Below the pieces are notes generated by a model, which did not search any database, was not told the DNA's origin, and worked only from the letters and a program-made list of their open reading frames with translations. From assembly GCA_001570385.1 (NCBI GenBank), contig BBYL01000009.1, positions 248,001-312,000 on the forward strand: DNA of 64,000 bases, given 5' to 3'. Origin of the DNA: Microtetraspora glauca (GTDB lineage Bacteria; Actinomycetota; Actinomycetes; Streptosporangiales; Streptosporangiaceae). The position numbers and the translations under genes were made by a program. The stretch's first letter is position 1. Every line of letters begins with the position of its first letter. Below, in pieces: positions 23,666 to 31,758 of this stretch.

Positions 23666-24061
23666 ATGCCCGCCCCATCTCTGGCCGACGAGAAGATCCA
23701 CTGCTCCTTCTGCGCGAAATCGAAGACCGAAGTGGAGAGGGTGATCGCCGGAGCCGGCGTCTACATCTGCAACGAGTGCGTGCATCTCTGCACCCTCATA
23801 CTCGACACACCGGCCGCGCCCTCCACCGCCCCCTCGGACGCTTCCGCAGCGACGACCGAGATCCCCTGGCCGGACACCATGACCGACGAGCAGATCCTCG
23901 ACCTCCTGCCGCGCGTCGCCTCCGTGAGCGCCCAGGTCGACGCCAGCCTGCAGGTCTGGGTGACCCGGCTGCGCGACAGGGGCGTCACCTGGGCCAGGAT
24001 CGGCGCCGCCCTGGGCATGACTCGGCAATCGGCCTGGGAGAGATTCTCCGGAGAGGAGTGA
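23666..24061 (+). CDS. ClpX-type C4 zinc-finger protein with C-terminal HTH
   Basis: 131 residues. N-terminal zinc ribbon of ClpX type (IHCSFCAKSKTEVERVIAGA, then YICNECVHLC: C-x2-C...C-x2-C). A Pro/Ala linker follows, then an HTH-like C-terminus (DRGVTWARIGAALGMTRQSA, WERF). The AAA+ ATPase of ClpX is absent. Such short proteins are frequent in actinomycetes with no defined role; zinc ribbon plus HTH suggests a small regulator or adaptor. The start has GGGAGGA upstream. Its promoter bears two TGTCAGG-type operators, so it is tightly controlled, perhaps by itself. Confidence 0.8.
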   Translation: MPAPSLADEKIHCSFCAKSKTEVERVIAGAGVYICNECVHLCTLILDTPAAPSTAPSDASAATTEIPWPDTMTDEQILDLLPRVASVSAQVDASLQVWVTRLRDRGVTWARIGAALGMTRQSAWERFSGEE

Positions 24062-24129
24062 AACACGACCCCGGAGCCGAGAAACCGCAGGCCGAAACGG
24101 GATCCGCGACCACCCGCCAACCATGCGCA

Positions 24130-24142
24130 GTGAAACTTTCAC
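24130..24142. promoter_or_regulatory. GAAACTTTC-type operator
   Basis: GTGAAA-C-TTTCAC, a perfect palindrome 100 bases before the secreted glycoside hydrolase. GAAAnTTTC sites are known upstream of actinomycete xylanase and other hydrolase genes as LacI-family targets; likely carbon-source control. Confidence 0.5.
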
Positions 24143-24241
24143 CGCCGGTTGACGCCCGAGGCGCCAGCCCACAGGATCATGGTGCCTCCTGGTCAGGAGG
24201 GGGCGTCAAGTGACTGCCGCTACCCATGACGAGGTGTGCCG

Positions 24242-26281
24242 ATGCCCGAAATCCCGTTACGAGTCGCGTCCGCCGTCCTGCTGACGCTGACCGCCCTGAA
24301 CGGTCCCACCGCGTACGCCGACGACGTCACCCCGGTCACGGTGACCGTCAACGCGCGCGCCGCCCTCGCCACCGTCCCCGAAACCGGCATCGGCACCAAC
24401 CATGCGATCTGGGACAGCAACCTGGGCACCGACGAGACCGCGGACCGACTCAAGGACGCCGGGGTGAAGCTGCTGCGCTACCCCGGCGGCTCCTACTCCG
24501 ACATCTATCACTGGGCCGACCACACCGCTCCCGGCGGCTACGTGGCGCCCGGCACCGACTTCGACACCTTCATGCGCGGCGCGCGGCGCACCGGAGCGCA
24601 GGCGATGGTGACCGCCAACTACGGCACCGGCACCGCCGAAGAGGCCGCCGCCTGGGTCCGCTACGCCAACGTCACCAAGGGATACGGCGTCAAGTACTGG
24701 GAGATCGGCAACGAGAACTACGGAAACGGCCACTACGGCTCCGCCTGGGAGGCGGACGACCACGCCGACAAGAGCCCGGCCGAGTACGCCCGCAACGTCG
24801 TCGCCTACGCCGAGGCGATGAAGGCGGTGGATCCGACCGTCAAGATCGGCGCGGTGCTGACCACGGCGGCCAACTGGCCCGACGGGCTGATCGCCGGCGG
24901 CGACGACGGAACCTGGAACAAGGTCGTCCTGTCCATCGCCGGACCGAAGATCGACTTCGTGATCCTGCACTGGTATCCCGGCGCCTTCGACAAGGCCGGC
25001 CACGTCACCGACATGCTCGATCTCACCCGCCGGCAGATCGCCGAGCACGCGGGACCAGGATCGGAGCGGATCGGCATCGCGATGACCGAGTTCAACACCG
25101 GGACCAGCAGCAACGGCACGAACACCCAGCCCGGCGCGCTCGCCGCCGCCGACGCCTACGCGACGCTGCTCGCGAACGGGGTGTTCACGGTCGACTGGTG
25201 GAACGTGCACAACGGCATCGGCAATGTCACGCAGGTCGAGGGGCAGACCGACTACGGCGACTTCGGCCTGCTGTCGTCCGCGACGTGCACCTCTGACGGC
25301 AGCGTCTGCGAGCCGCCGTTGAACACTCCCTTCGCGCCGTACCACGCACTGCGGATGATGAGCGTATTCGCCCGCGCCGGCGATCAGTTCGTCCGGGCCG
25401 CCAGCGACCAGGCGAAGGTCAGCGCGCACGCCGTCCGCCGGCCCAACGGCGACCTGGCGGTCATGTTGATCAACACGTCGTCCGACACGTCCTACCCGGT
25501 CACGATCGGCTACTCCGGCTTCAGCCCGGCCACCGGGGCGCCCACCGTGCTGACCCACACCAACGGCGCGACCGGCATCACCAGCTCGACCTCGGGGAGC
25601 GCGACCAGCCGGACGCTGCCGCCGCTGTCGCTGACCACCGTCGTCGTGCATCCCAGCTCCGCGCAGACCGGGCTGCCGGGCGCGCCGGGACAACCGAAGG
25701 CCTCGACGGTGACGGACACGACCGCCACGATCACCTGGCCCACCGCCTCCACCGGTACACGTCCCATCGTGAAGTACGAGGTCCACCGCGACAACGGAGC
25801 CGTCAGCGAGCAACTCGGTGAGACCGCCGGCACCTCCTTCACCGTCGGCAACCTCAAGCCGGGCACGCGCTACACGGTCAACGTGATCGCGCGCGACAGC
25901 GGCGGCGGCGTCTCGTGGGCCTCCCCGCCGCTGACGTTCACGACCGGCACACCCGCCTCCAGCTCCTGCGCCGTACGGCTGACCGACCAGTCCGACTGGG
26001 GCAACGGCTACGTCGGCGCCATCGACATCACCAACAACGGCGCACCGATCAACGGCTGGACCCTGAACTTCACCTGGCCCAGGACGTGGCAGAGCCTGGG
26101 CAGCGGGTGGAGCGCCGTCTGGACGCAGAACGGCTCGAATGTCAAGGTCGTCAACGAGCCCGCCAACGGCTCGCTGCCCACCGGCGCGTCGACCACCATC
26201 GGCTTCGTCGGCAACTACAGCGGCCCGAACATCCTCCCCGCCGTCTTCACTCTCAACGGAACCGTCTGCACAACGCGGTGA
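24242..26281 (+). CDS. secreted glycoside hydrolase (clan GH-A) with FnIII and CBM2
   Basis: About 679 residues; ATG 24242 has GAGG 8 bases upstream (GTG 24236 is also in frame). Signal peptide to about residue 28 (PTAYA). Catalytic TIM barrel to about residue 370 with the acid/base loop KYWEIGNENYGNGHYG and a probable nucleophile in IGIAMTEFNTG, the pattern of clan A arabinofuranosidases/xylosidases (GH39/GH51-like). A beta-sandwich follows, then a fibronectin III domain (LPGAPGQPKASTVTDTTATI) and a C-terminal CBM2 cellulose-binding module (SCAVRLTDQSDWGNGYVGAI ... WTLNFTWP). It probably acts on hemicellulose at the cellulose surface. The exact GH family is uncertain. Confidence 0.85.
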   Translation: MPEIPLRVASAVLLTLTALNGPTAYADDVTPVTVTVNARAALATVPETGIGTNHAIWDSNLGTDETADRLKDAGVKLLRYPGGSYSDIYHWADHTAPGGYVAPGTDFDTFMRGARRTGAQAMVTANYGTGTAEEAAAWVRYANVTKGYGVKYWEIGNENYGNGHYGSAWEADDHADKSPAEYARNVVAYAEAMKAVDPTVKIGAVLTTAANWPDGLIAGGDDGTWNKVVLSIAGPKIDFVILHWYPGAFDKAGHVTDMLDLTRRQIAEHAGPGSERIGIAMTEFNTGTSSNGTNTQPGALAAADAYATLLANGVFTVDWWNVHNGIGNVTQVEGQTDYGDFGLLSSATCTSDGSVCEPPLNTPFAPYHALRMMSVFARAGDQFVRAASDQAKVSAHAVRRPNGDLAVMLINTSSDTSYPVTIGYSGFSPATGAPTVLTHTNGATGITSSTSGSATSRTLPPLSLTTVVVHPSSAQTGLPGAPGQPKASTVTDTTATITWPTASTGTRPIVKYEVHRDNGAVSEQLGETAGTSFTVGNLKPGTRYTVNVIARDSGGGVSWASPPLTFTTGTPASSSCAVRLTDQSDWGNGYVGAIDITNNGAPINGWTLNFTWPRTWQSLGSGWSAVWTQNGSNVKVVNEPANGSLPTGASTTIGFVGNYSGPNILPAVFTLNGTVCTTR

Positions 26282-26289
26282 CGCGCTGA

Positions 26290-26320
26290 TCCGGGGCCGT
26301 CCCGCGCGGACGGCCCCGGA
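26290..26320. terminator. terminator after glycoside hydrolase
   Basis: TCCGGGGCCGTCC-CGCGC-GGACGGCCCCGGA, a 13-bp perfect stem with a 5-base loop, 9 bases after the stop codon. Confidence 0.8.
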
Positions 26321-26427
26321 CACGCTCACAGCCGGGCAAGGGACGCGCACCGGGTGACCCGCGGAGCCATTACCGCCACCAGATCCGGGCTTCAGTGCCT
26401 GGTGAGGCTACGGCGAGGGCCCTGGAC

Positions 26428-27321
26428 TCAGCGGCGCAGGACGGTCTCCCGCTCCATACGCGACAGCTTCTCGGGATTGCGCACGGCGTAGAGCCCGGTG
26501 ATGAGGCCGTCGTCGACACGCACCGCCATGACGGTGTCGATCTCGCCGTCGAGCCGGAGAATCAACGCCGGGTAGCCGTTGACCTGCGCCGTCTGCAGCG
26601 AGAACCCACCCAGCCTGGCGGCCAGGAGAACCACTCCGCCGACCCCCACGACGGGCTCCAGGGCGGCCTGCACGACTCCACCACCATCACCCAAGAGGAC
26701 GACATCCGGCGCGAGGACATCGAGCAGGCGTTGCAGATCGCCCGTCTCGACCGCCCGCTGGAACGCCTCGAGCGCGCCGCGGGTCTCGGCCGGAGAAACG
26801 ACCCCGCGCGGTCGACGCGCAGCGACGTGTGACCGCGCCCGATGCGCGATCTGGCGGACCGCGGCCGGACTCTTGTCGACGGCTTCCGCGATCTCGTCGT
26901 AGTCCAGAGCGAACACCTCGCGCAGCACGAACACCGCACGCTCGGTCGGCTGAAGCGTCTCCAGCACCAGCAGCATCGCCATCGAGACGCTGTCGGCCAA
27001 CTCGACATCCTCGGCCACATCGGGCGCGGTCAGCAGCGGCTCGGGCAACCAGGGTCCGACGTAGGACTCCTTGCGCCGGCCGAGCGTACGCAGCCGGCTC
27101 AGCGCCTGCCGGGTGGCGATCCGGACCAGGTAGGCACGCTGATCCCGCACGGCGTCAAGGTCGACCCCCGACCACCGCAACCAGGTCTCCTGCAACACGT
27201 CTTCGGCGTCGGCGGCCGAGCCGAGCAGCTCATAGGCGACGGTGAACAGCAGATTGCGGTGGGCGACGAACGCCTCGGTGGCGGGGTCCGGGCGGTGGTC
27301 CGGGCGGTGGTCCTGGCGCAT
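26428..27321 (-). CDS. ECF41-type RNA polymerase sigma factor
   Basis: About 297 residues. Sigma2 (FVAHRNLLFTVAYELLGSAA, DAEDVLQETWLRW), sigma4 (LQPTERAVFVLREVFALDYD) and a C-terminal SnoaL-like domain. The three ECF41 hallmarks are present: WLPEP between sigma2 and sigma4, DGGG in the extension, and NPEKL near the end. In ECF41 the C-terminal domain replaces an anti-sigma factor. ATG 27321 is used; GTG 27399 falls where transcription should start and would give a leaderless, 26-residue-longer product. Divergent from a FAD oxidoreductase, its likely target. Confidence 0.9.
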   Translation of the reverse strand: MRQDHRPDHRPDPATEAFVAHRNLLFTVAYELLGSAADAEDVLQETWLRWSGVDLDAVRDQRAYLVRIATRQALSRLRTLGRRKESYVGPWLPEPLLTAPDVAEDVELADSVSMAMLLVLETLQPTERAVFVLREVFALDYDEIAEAVDKSPAAVRQIAHRARSHVAARRPRGVVSPAETRGALEAFQRAVETGDLQRLLDVLAPDVVLLGDGGGVVQAALEPVVGVGGVVLLAARLGGFSLQTAQVNGYPALILRLDGEIDTVMAVRVDDGLITGLYAVRNPEKLSRMERETVLRR

Positions 27322-27405
27322 GTCCCCGCCGGGATCTCCGGGCGCGGTCCGCGACGTGTCGGCCAATGGGTGGCTCCTGTTCGCTCTCGACTGTGTCACC
27401 CACCA

Positions 27406-27432
27406 GACGCCGGGGCCCGTCGTTTTGTGACA
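27406..27432 (-). promoter_or_regulatory. ECF41 promoter of the sigma gene
   Basis: Minus-strand TGTCACA (27432-27426), exactly 16 bp spacer, CGTC (27409-27406): a perfect match to the published ECF41 motif TGTCACA-n16-CGTC. Indicates autoregulation. Confidence 0.85.
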
Positions 27433-27556
27433 CCGCGACGGTAGCCAATTTGTCGACCGCGGCCGAATGACGTGACGCCGAGCCGGCGTCACGAGGAGCG
27501 GTGCGTCAGATATCACCGATGGACCACCGCTTGTGGCGCACGTCACATAACCGCGC

Positions 27557-27583
27557 TGTCACAAGGATCGGGCCGTCGGCATC
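27557..27583 (+). promoter_or_regulatory. ECF41-like promoter of the FAD oxidoreductase
   Basis: TGTCACA (27557-27563), 16-bp spacer, CATC (27580-27583): one mismatch to the CGTC -10 of ECF41. It reads toward the oxidoreductase at 27630. Confidence 0.7.
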
Positions 27584-27629
27584 TTGTGTTCGTTCAGCGC
27601 AGCACGCACCAACGTACGGAAGGAACGTC

Positions 27630-28970
27630 ATGAGTTCAGCGCGTGAAACCCTTCGCCGCGACTTCGGCGGCGACATCATCGAACCGGGCGGAACGGAGTA
27701 CGAATCGGCCAGTCGCTCGGTACTGGCTTCGGGTAGTCCGGCCTACGTTCTACGTCCCAACAGCGTCGGGGACGTGCAAGCGGGTGCCAGATTCGCTGCC
27801 GGCGCAGGGCTTCCACTGTCCGTGCGAGGCGGCGGCCATGGCTTTCCGGGCTTCGGCACCAACGACGGCGGCGTCGTGATCGACCTCAGCGCGCTCGCGA
27901 CCGTGGAGATCATCGACAAGGAGCGTCACCTCGTGCGAATCGGCGGCGGCGCCACCTGGGGTCAGGTCGCGGCCGCCCTGGCCCCGCATGGCCTGGCGAT
28001 CTCCTCAGGCGACACCAAGAGCGTCGGTGTCGGTGGGCTGACGTTGACCGGCGGCATCGGCTGGAAGGTCAGGAAGTACGGCCTGGCCCTGGACAACGTG
28101 GTCGGCGCAGAGGTGGTCACGGCCAACGGAGAGGTCGTGCGTGCGAGCGCGGGGGAGAACCCGGAGCTGTTCTGGGCGCTTCGCGGTGGCGGCGGCAATT
28201 TCGGGATCGTGACCGCCTTCGAGTTCGCGGCACACCCGACGACAGACGTCTTCCACGGCAAGATCGCCTTCCCGGCATCGGAGGCGGCCACCGTGCTGCA
28301 GGGTTGGGCGGACTACCTCCGCACCGCCCCCGAAGAGCTCACATCCATCGCGAGCTTCGCCAACCCCTTCGCCGGCGGCCCCGAAGCGCCGGTCGAGATC
28401 CACGTCGCCTTCGACGGCCATGACCCGGAACTCGCGGCCGAGGCGATCGACCCGATCCGCCGGCTCGGCACGGCGATCGACGACGATATCGCGCTGAAAC
28501 CCTGTGCGGACACGCTCGTGGATGGCGCGACCCCGCCGCCTGGCATCCGGCTTGTCACCCGAAGCGCATTCGTCGACAAGGAATCGGTGTCCGAGGTCCT
28601 GCAGATCCTCGCTGAGGTCGGGGCATCGGAGCGGTCGCCGTTCATCGCCGTTCGCAGCGTCGGCGGTGCGGTGTCCCGAATCCCCGACGATGCCACCGCC
28701 TACGCACATCGCCAGGCGGAGTTGATGGTCGTGACCACCACCGCGGGTCCGACGCCGGTCGTCGAGGCCGCTCGTCCTGCTCTGGAAGCGATCTGGGGGA
28801 GACTCACACCTCACGTCAACGGCCTCTACGCGAACTTCCTCTCCTCTGCCACCGAGGAGGATGTCGCCGCGATCTATCCAACGGAGACCTACAAGCGGCT
28901 CGCGGCGGTCAAGCGTCAGTACGACCCCCGCAATCTGTTCGCCCGCAACCACAACGTCCGCCCTCAGTAG
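27630..28970 (+). CDS. FAD-binding oxidoreductase (BBE-like)
   Basis: 446 residues, PCMH-type FAD domain followed by a berberine-bridge-like C-terminus. The FAD-linking histidine lies in LSVRGGGHGFPGFGTNDGG; the loop that carries the second (cysteinyl) linkage in bicovalent relatives reads GVGGLTLTGGIGW without Cys, so a single covalent bond is expected. C-terminal FAD motif YDPRNLFARNHNV. The substrate is unknown (sugars, lactones or aromatic alcohols in the family). ATG 27630 with GGAAGGAA upstream. Divergent from the ECF41 sigma factor, with an ECF41-like promoter. ECF41 loci usually have an oxidoreductase, epimerase or carboxymuconolactone decarboxylase, which fits. Confidence 0.9.
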   Translation: MSSARETLRRDFGGDIIEPGGTEYESASRSVLASGSPAYVLRPNSVGDVQAGARFAAGAGLPLSVRGGGHGFPGFGTNDGGVVIDLSALATVEIIDKERHLVRIGGGATWGQVAAALAPHGLAISSGDTKSVGVGGLTLTGGIGWKVRKYGLALDNVVGAEVVTANGEVVRASAGENPELFWALRGGGGNFGIVTAFEFAAHPTTDVFHGKIAFPASEAATVLQGWADYLRTAPEELTSIASFANPFAGGPEAPVEIHVAFDGHDPELAAEAIDPIRRLGTAIDDDIALKPCADTLVDGATPPPGIRLVTRSAFVDKESVSEVLQILAEVGASERSPFIAVRSVGGAVSRIPDDATAYAHRQAELMVVTTTAGPTPVVEAARPALEAIWGRLTPHVNGLYANFLSSATEEDVAAIYPTETYKRLAAVKRQYDPRNLFARNHNVRPQ

Positions 28971-29039
28971 GCCGTGCGGACAATCCAAGCCGTCTGCGGC
29001 GTCCCGGCCAGTTCGGACAACGAGGAGTAGCCGGCACCA

Positions 29040-29090
29040 CCCCGTCTTGCCGAGGCCGCCCCAGAGCGGGGCGGCCTCGGCAAGACGGGG
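29040..29090. terminator. strong terminator after FAD oxidoreductase
   Basis: A perfect 23-bp stem (29040-29062 with 29068-29090), loop AGAGC, 70 bases after the stop codon. The longest hairpin in the window. Confidence 0.9.
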
Positions 29091-29193
29091 GTCAATCCTG
29101 ACACCCGGCGACCAACCGGACGCCAGGGGACGATCAGCGACCCCTCTCCCGCGCGAGAGCCTCACCCGGGCCGACCAGTGCTCCTAATCAGGA

Positions 29194-29222
29194 TTGATTT
29201 ACCTACGAGCATTAGGTTAATT
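29194..29222 (+). promoter_or_regulatory. TetR promoter with inverted repeat
   Basis: -35 TTGATT (29194-29199), 17-bp spacer, -10 TTAATT (29217-29222); the ATG at 29230 is 8 bases after the -10 box, so the message is probably leaderless. The inverted repeat TTTACCTA-N7-TAGGTTAA (29198-29220, one mismatch) covers the spacer and is a likely TetR operator. Confidence 0.6.
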
Positions 29223-29229
29223 TAACGAC

Positions 29230-29901
29230 ATGAGGCAAGACCGGAGGCTCCGCCGGCGCAACGAGACCGTCCAGGAGATCCTCGACACCGCGATCGAGGT
29301 CATGGCGGAAGAAGGCGTGGCCGCGCTCAGCCTCGCGGAGGTCGCACGACGGATAGGCATCCGCCCGCCCTCCCTCTACCAGTACTTCCCATCGAAAATC
29401 GCCATCTACGACGCACTCTTCGAACGAGGCATGCGCCGATCGGTCGAGATCCTCGCCCCCTACCGCGCCACGATCGCCGACGACCCATGCGGCGCCATCG
29501 CCGCCGGCCAGGAGGCGACCATCGCCTGGATGACGGCCAACCCAGTGCTCGCGCAACTCATGTACTGGCGACCGGCACCCGGATTCGAACCTTCCCCCCA
29601 GGCATTCGAACCCGCCGTACAACAACTGGAAATCCTGCGCGAGGCACTCCAGGCGGCCGTGGACGCCGGACAACTGGCACCCGCCGCGGCGAGCGAGGAG
29701 GGCCTCGCCCTCTACACGGTGCTGATCTCCGGGGTGATCAGCCAGCAACTCTCCAACGAACCGTCCGCGCCCCCCGGACAGGGACGCTTCACCCGGTACG
29801 CGCGCACGGCACTCGACATGTTCTTCCGCTACTACGCCCCCGAGGAGGGCGAGACCGATGATCCCATCCTTCGTCGAAGCCGCGCGGCTGCCCCAGACTG
29901 A
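29230..29901 (+). CDS. TetR family transcriptional regulator
   Basis: 223 residues. HTH: AEEGVAALSLAEVARRIGIR, PPSLYQYFPSKIAIYDALFE. C-terminal TetR_C-like ligand domain. It overlaps the next gene by 44 bases and probably controls the operon 29230-31401. Likely leaderless, with its own operator over the promoter. The inducer is unknown. Confidence 0.93.
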   Translation: MRQDRRLRRRNETVQEILDTAIEVMAEEGVAALSLAEVARRIGIRPPSLYQYFPSKIAIYDALFERGMRRSVEILAPYRATIADDPCGAIAAGQEATIAWMTANPVLAQLMYWRPAPGFEPSPQAFEPAVQQLEILREALQAAVDAGQLAPAAASEEGLALYTVLISGVISQQLSNEPSAPPGQGRFTRYARTALDMFFRYYAPEEGETDDPILRRSRAAAPD

Positions 29902-30652
29902 TCGCGACCAGGCCGCGCCGATCTCCGACGCCGAGGGCCGCGCGACACTCGCACTACTCGGAGAACTTCGCGACGACGACTGGGCACGCCCCACCGACTG
30001 CGTCGAATGGGATGTCCGCACCCTGGTCTCCCACCTCGTCGGCCAGTGCGAGGACAACATCCACCTACGCACGATGCTGCGGCGGCAACTCACCGGACGG
30101 CGACGATACCCCAGCAAGATCACTCTGGACGCCCACATGGCCGTACAGATCGACGACCACGCCACGGAAACCGGACCGGCACTCGTCGAGGAGTTCGCCC
30201 GGCTGTGGCCCCGCGCCGTACGCGCCCGCCTACGGAGACCGAGCACGCTCCGACGCGTCACGATCGACAGCGGCATACCCGGCACGCCCCGGATGCCCAT
30301 CGGCTACCTGCTCGACGTCATCTACCCCCGCGACCTGTGGATGCATCGCGTCGACCTCGCCCGCGCGACGGGGCGGCCGATCACCACGGGGGAGCACGAC
30401 CGGCAGATCACCGAACAGGTCATCCGCGACCTGGCACTGGCCTGGACGGGCCCACCGATCGCGCTGGAGCTCACCGGCCCGGCCGGAGGGTCCTGGCTGA
30501 TCGGCACCGGCGATCCGGCGGGAGTCGTACGAGCGGACGCCGTGGCATACATGCGCGCCCTCGCCGGCCGCGACGACGACGTGCACCTGGAGCTCGTCTC
30601 CGGCGACCCGGCCGCATCCGCCGCCGCCCGCCAGGCCAGGGTCGTCTTCTAA
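29858..30652 (+). CDS. maleylpyruvate isomerase-like (mycothiol-dependent) DinB-fold protein
   Basis: 264 residues. DinB/MDMPI fold: N-terminal helix DWARPTDCVEWDVRTLVSHL with the metal-site His, and the second His motif RDLWMHRVDLARATG. These proteins use a metal and often mycothiol for isomerase or transferase reactions; the exact substrate is not known. It overlaps the TetR gene by 44 bases, so it is the first structural gene of that operon. Confidence 0.82.
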   Translation: MIPSFVEAARLPQTDRDQAAPISDAEGRATLALLGELRDDDWARPTDCVEWDVRTLVSHLVGQCEDNIHLRTMLRRQLTGRRRYPSKITLDAHMAVQIDDHATETGPALVEEFARLWPRAVRARLRRPSTLRRVTIDSGIPGTPRMPIGYLLDVIYPRDLWMHRVDLARATGRPITTGEHDRQITEQVIRDLALAWTGPPIALELTGPAGGSWLIGTGDPAGVVRADAVAYMRALAGRDDDVHLELVSGDPAASAAARQARVVF

Positions 30653-30726
30653 TGCCCCTCCCGGCACCAGCCGCACAGCGCATGACCCGCCGCCCACCGG
30701 CGCGGCCAGGGGAAAGGAAGCACACG

Positions 30727-31401
30727 ATGAAACCTCAGGCGACCGCGCCGGCCGACACACGCATGATGGGCATCATCCACGACGCGCTGCGCCGTGACCT
30801 CGAACGCACACGCCACGCGCTCACCGAACGGCCATATCCCGAAAACGGCCGACGGGAGGCGATCGCCGACCACCTCCGCTGGATGATGCGTTACCTGCAC
30901 GACCACCACAGCAGCGAAGACCGCGGCCTGTGGCCACTGCTCCGGCGCAAGGCGCCGACCGCCGCACAACTCCTCGACAGCATGGAGAAAGACCACGCGG
31001 ACATCGCCCACGCCATGGCCGCCGTCGAGGCGGCGGCCCAGCGGTACGCCGCCAGCGGCACCGACGAGACGAGGACCGGCCTGCTCGACGCACTGACCGC
31101 CCTCGACGACGCGCTCCTGCCACACCTACGGCGGGAAGAGGACGAGACGATGCCGGTCGCCGCGGCCGCCCTCACCTCGGCCGAGTGGCACGCCTGGGAG
31201 CAGGACTTCCACATCAAGCAGAGATCGTTGACCGAACTCGGCGACGAGGGCCACTGGCTGCTCGACAGCCTCGACGCCACTCGCTATCAGATCGTCGTCC
31301 GGCAGGTGCCGGCCATCCCACGCTTCATCCTGCTACGCGGCTTCGCCGGACGATACCGGCGCCGCGCCGCGCGGCGCTGGGGTTTCGGCCCGCGGAGATG
31401 A
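30727..31401 (+). CDS. hemerythrin-domain protein
   Basis: 224 residues from ATG 30727 with GGAAAGGAAG upstream. Hemerythrin four-helix bundle with metal ligands in IIHDALRRDL, YLHDHHSSEDRGLWPLL, MEKDHADIAHAM and LLPHLRREEDETMP. The last 50 residues are Arg-rich (YRRRAARRWGF) and non-conserved. Proteins of this type bind a di-iron centre and sense or carry O2, NO or peroxide. 74 bases after the MDMPI gene, likely in the same transcript. Confidence 0.88.
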   Translation: MKPQATAPADTRMMGIIHDALRRDLERTRHALTERPYPENGRREAIADHLRWMMRYLHDHHSSEDRGLWPLLRRKAPTAAQLLDSMEKDHADIAHAMAAVEAAAQRYAASGTDETRTGLLDALTALDDALLPHLRREEDETMPVAAAALTSAEWHAWEQDFHIKQRSLTELGDEGHWLLDSLDATRYQIVVRQVPAIPRFILLRGFAGRYRRRAARRWGFGPRR

Positions 31402-31703
31402 CGCCACGCCGCACTCATCGCCGGACCCCCGGGCGCTCCCCGGGATCGCCGTAACCCGCCTGTTCATGGATGGCGTCGGGAGCACCCGCGGGGGATCGCA
31501 TCAAACGCGATATCAGAGAGCTACCGGTGGCCTCCAATATTCAATCGGCCGGTTTTCCTCGACGCTCTCGGGTCAATCCCAGTAGTTGTACGACAGCTCG
31601 CCTAGGGTCGCGCCTTCCATTAGGCGACCTGACGGCGTTCTCTCATGTCGCGGCTGAGATGACGGCCTCTTGCAGGAGCGTTGGCAGCCCGTGGGCGGAG
31701 AAC
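31402..31703. other. no gene seen
   Basis: About 300 bases between the hemerythrin gene and the SGNH hydrolase leader. A 94-codon frame (31470-31754) lacks family-like sequence and its end coincides with the 6-codon leader described next. I see no RNA gene or clear repeat. Confidence 0.5.
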
Positions 31704-31754
31704 GGGCTCCTCCCCAAGGAGGAGGCCCACCATATGAGCGGCGCTCATAGTTGA
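31704..31754 (+). promoter_or_regulatory. RBS-hairpin and 6-codon leader before SGNH gene
   Basis: GGGCTCCTCC-CCAA-GGAGGAGGCCC (31704-31728) folds the only good ribosome site into a stem. It serves ATG 31734, a six-codon ORF (MSGAHS) ending 4 bases before the SGNH ATG. TATGAGCG-G-CGCTCATA (31733-31749) is a perfect palindrome over this mini-ORF. The SGNH gene itself has no ribosome site, so coupling through the leader is plausible. Confidence 0.45.
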
Positions 31755-31758
31755 CGGC

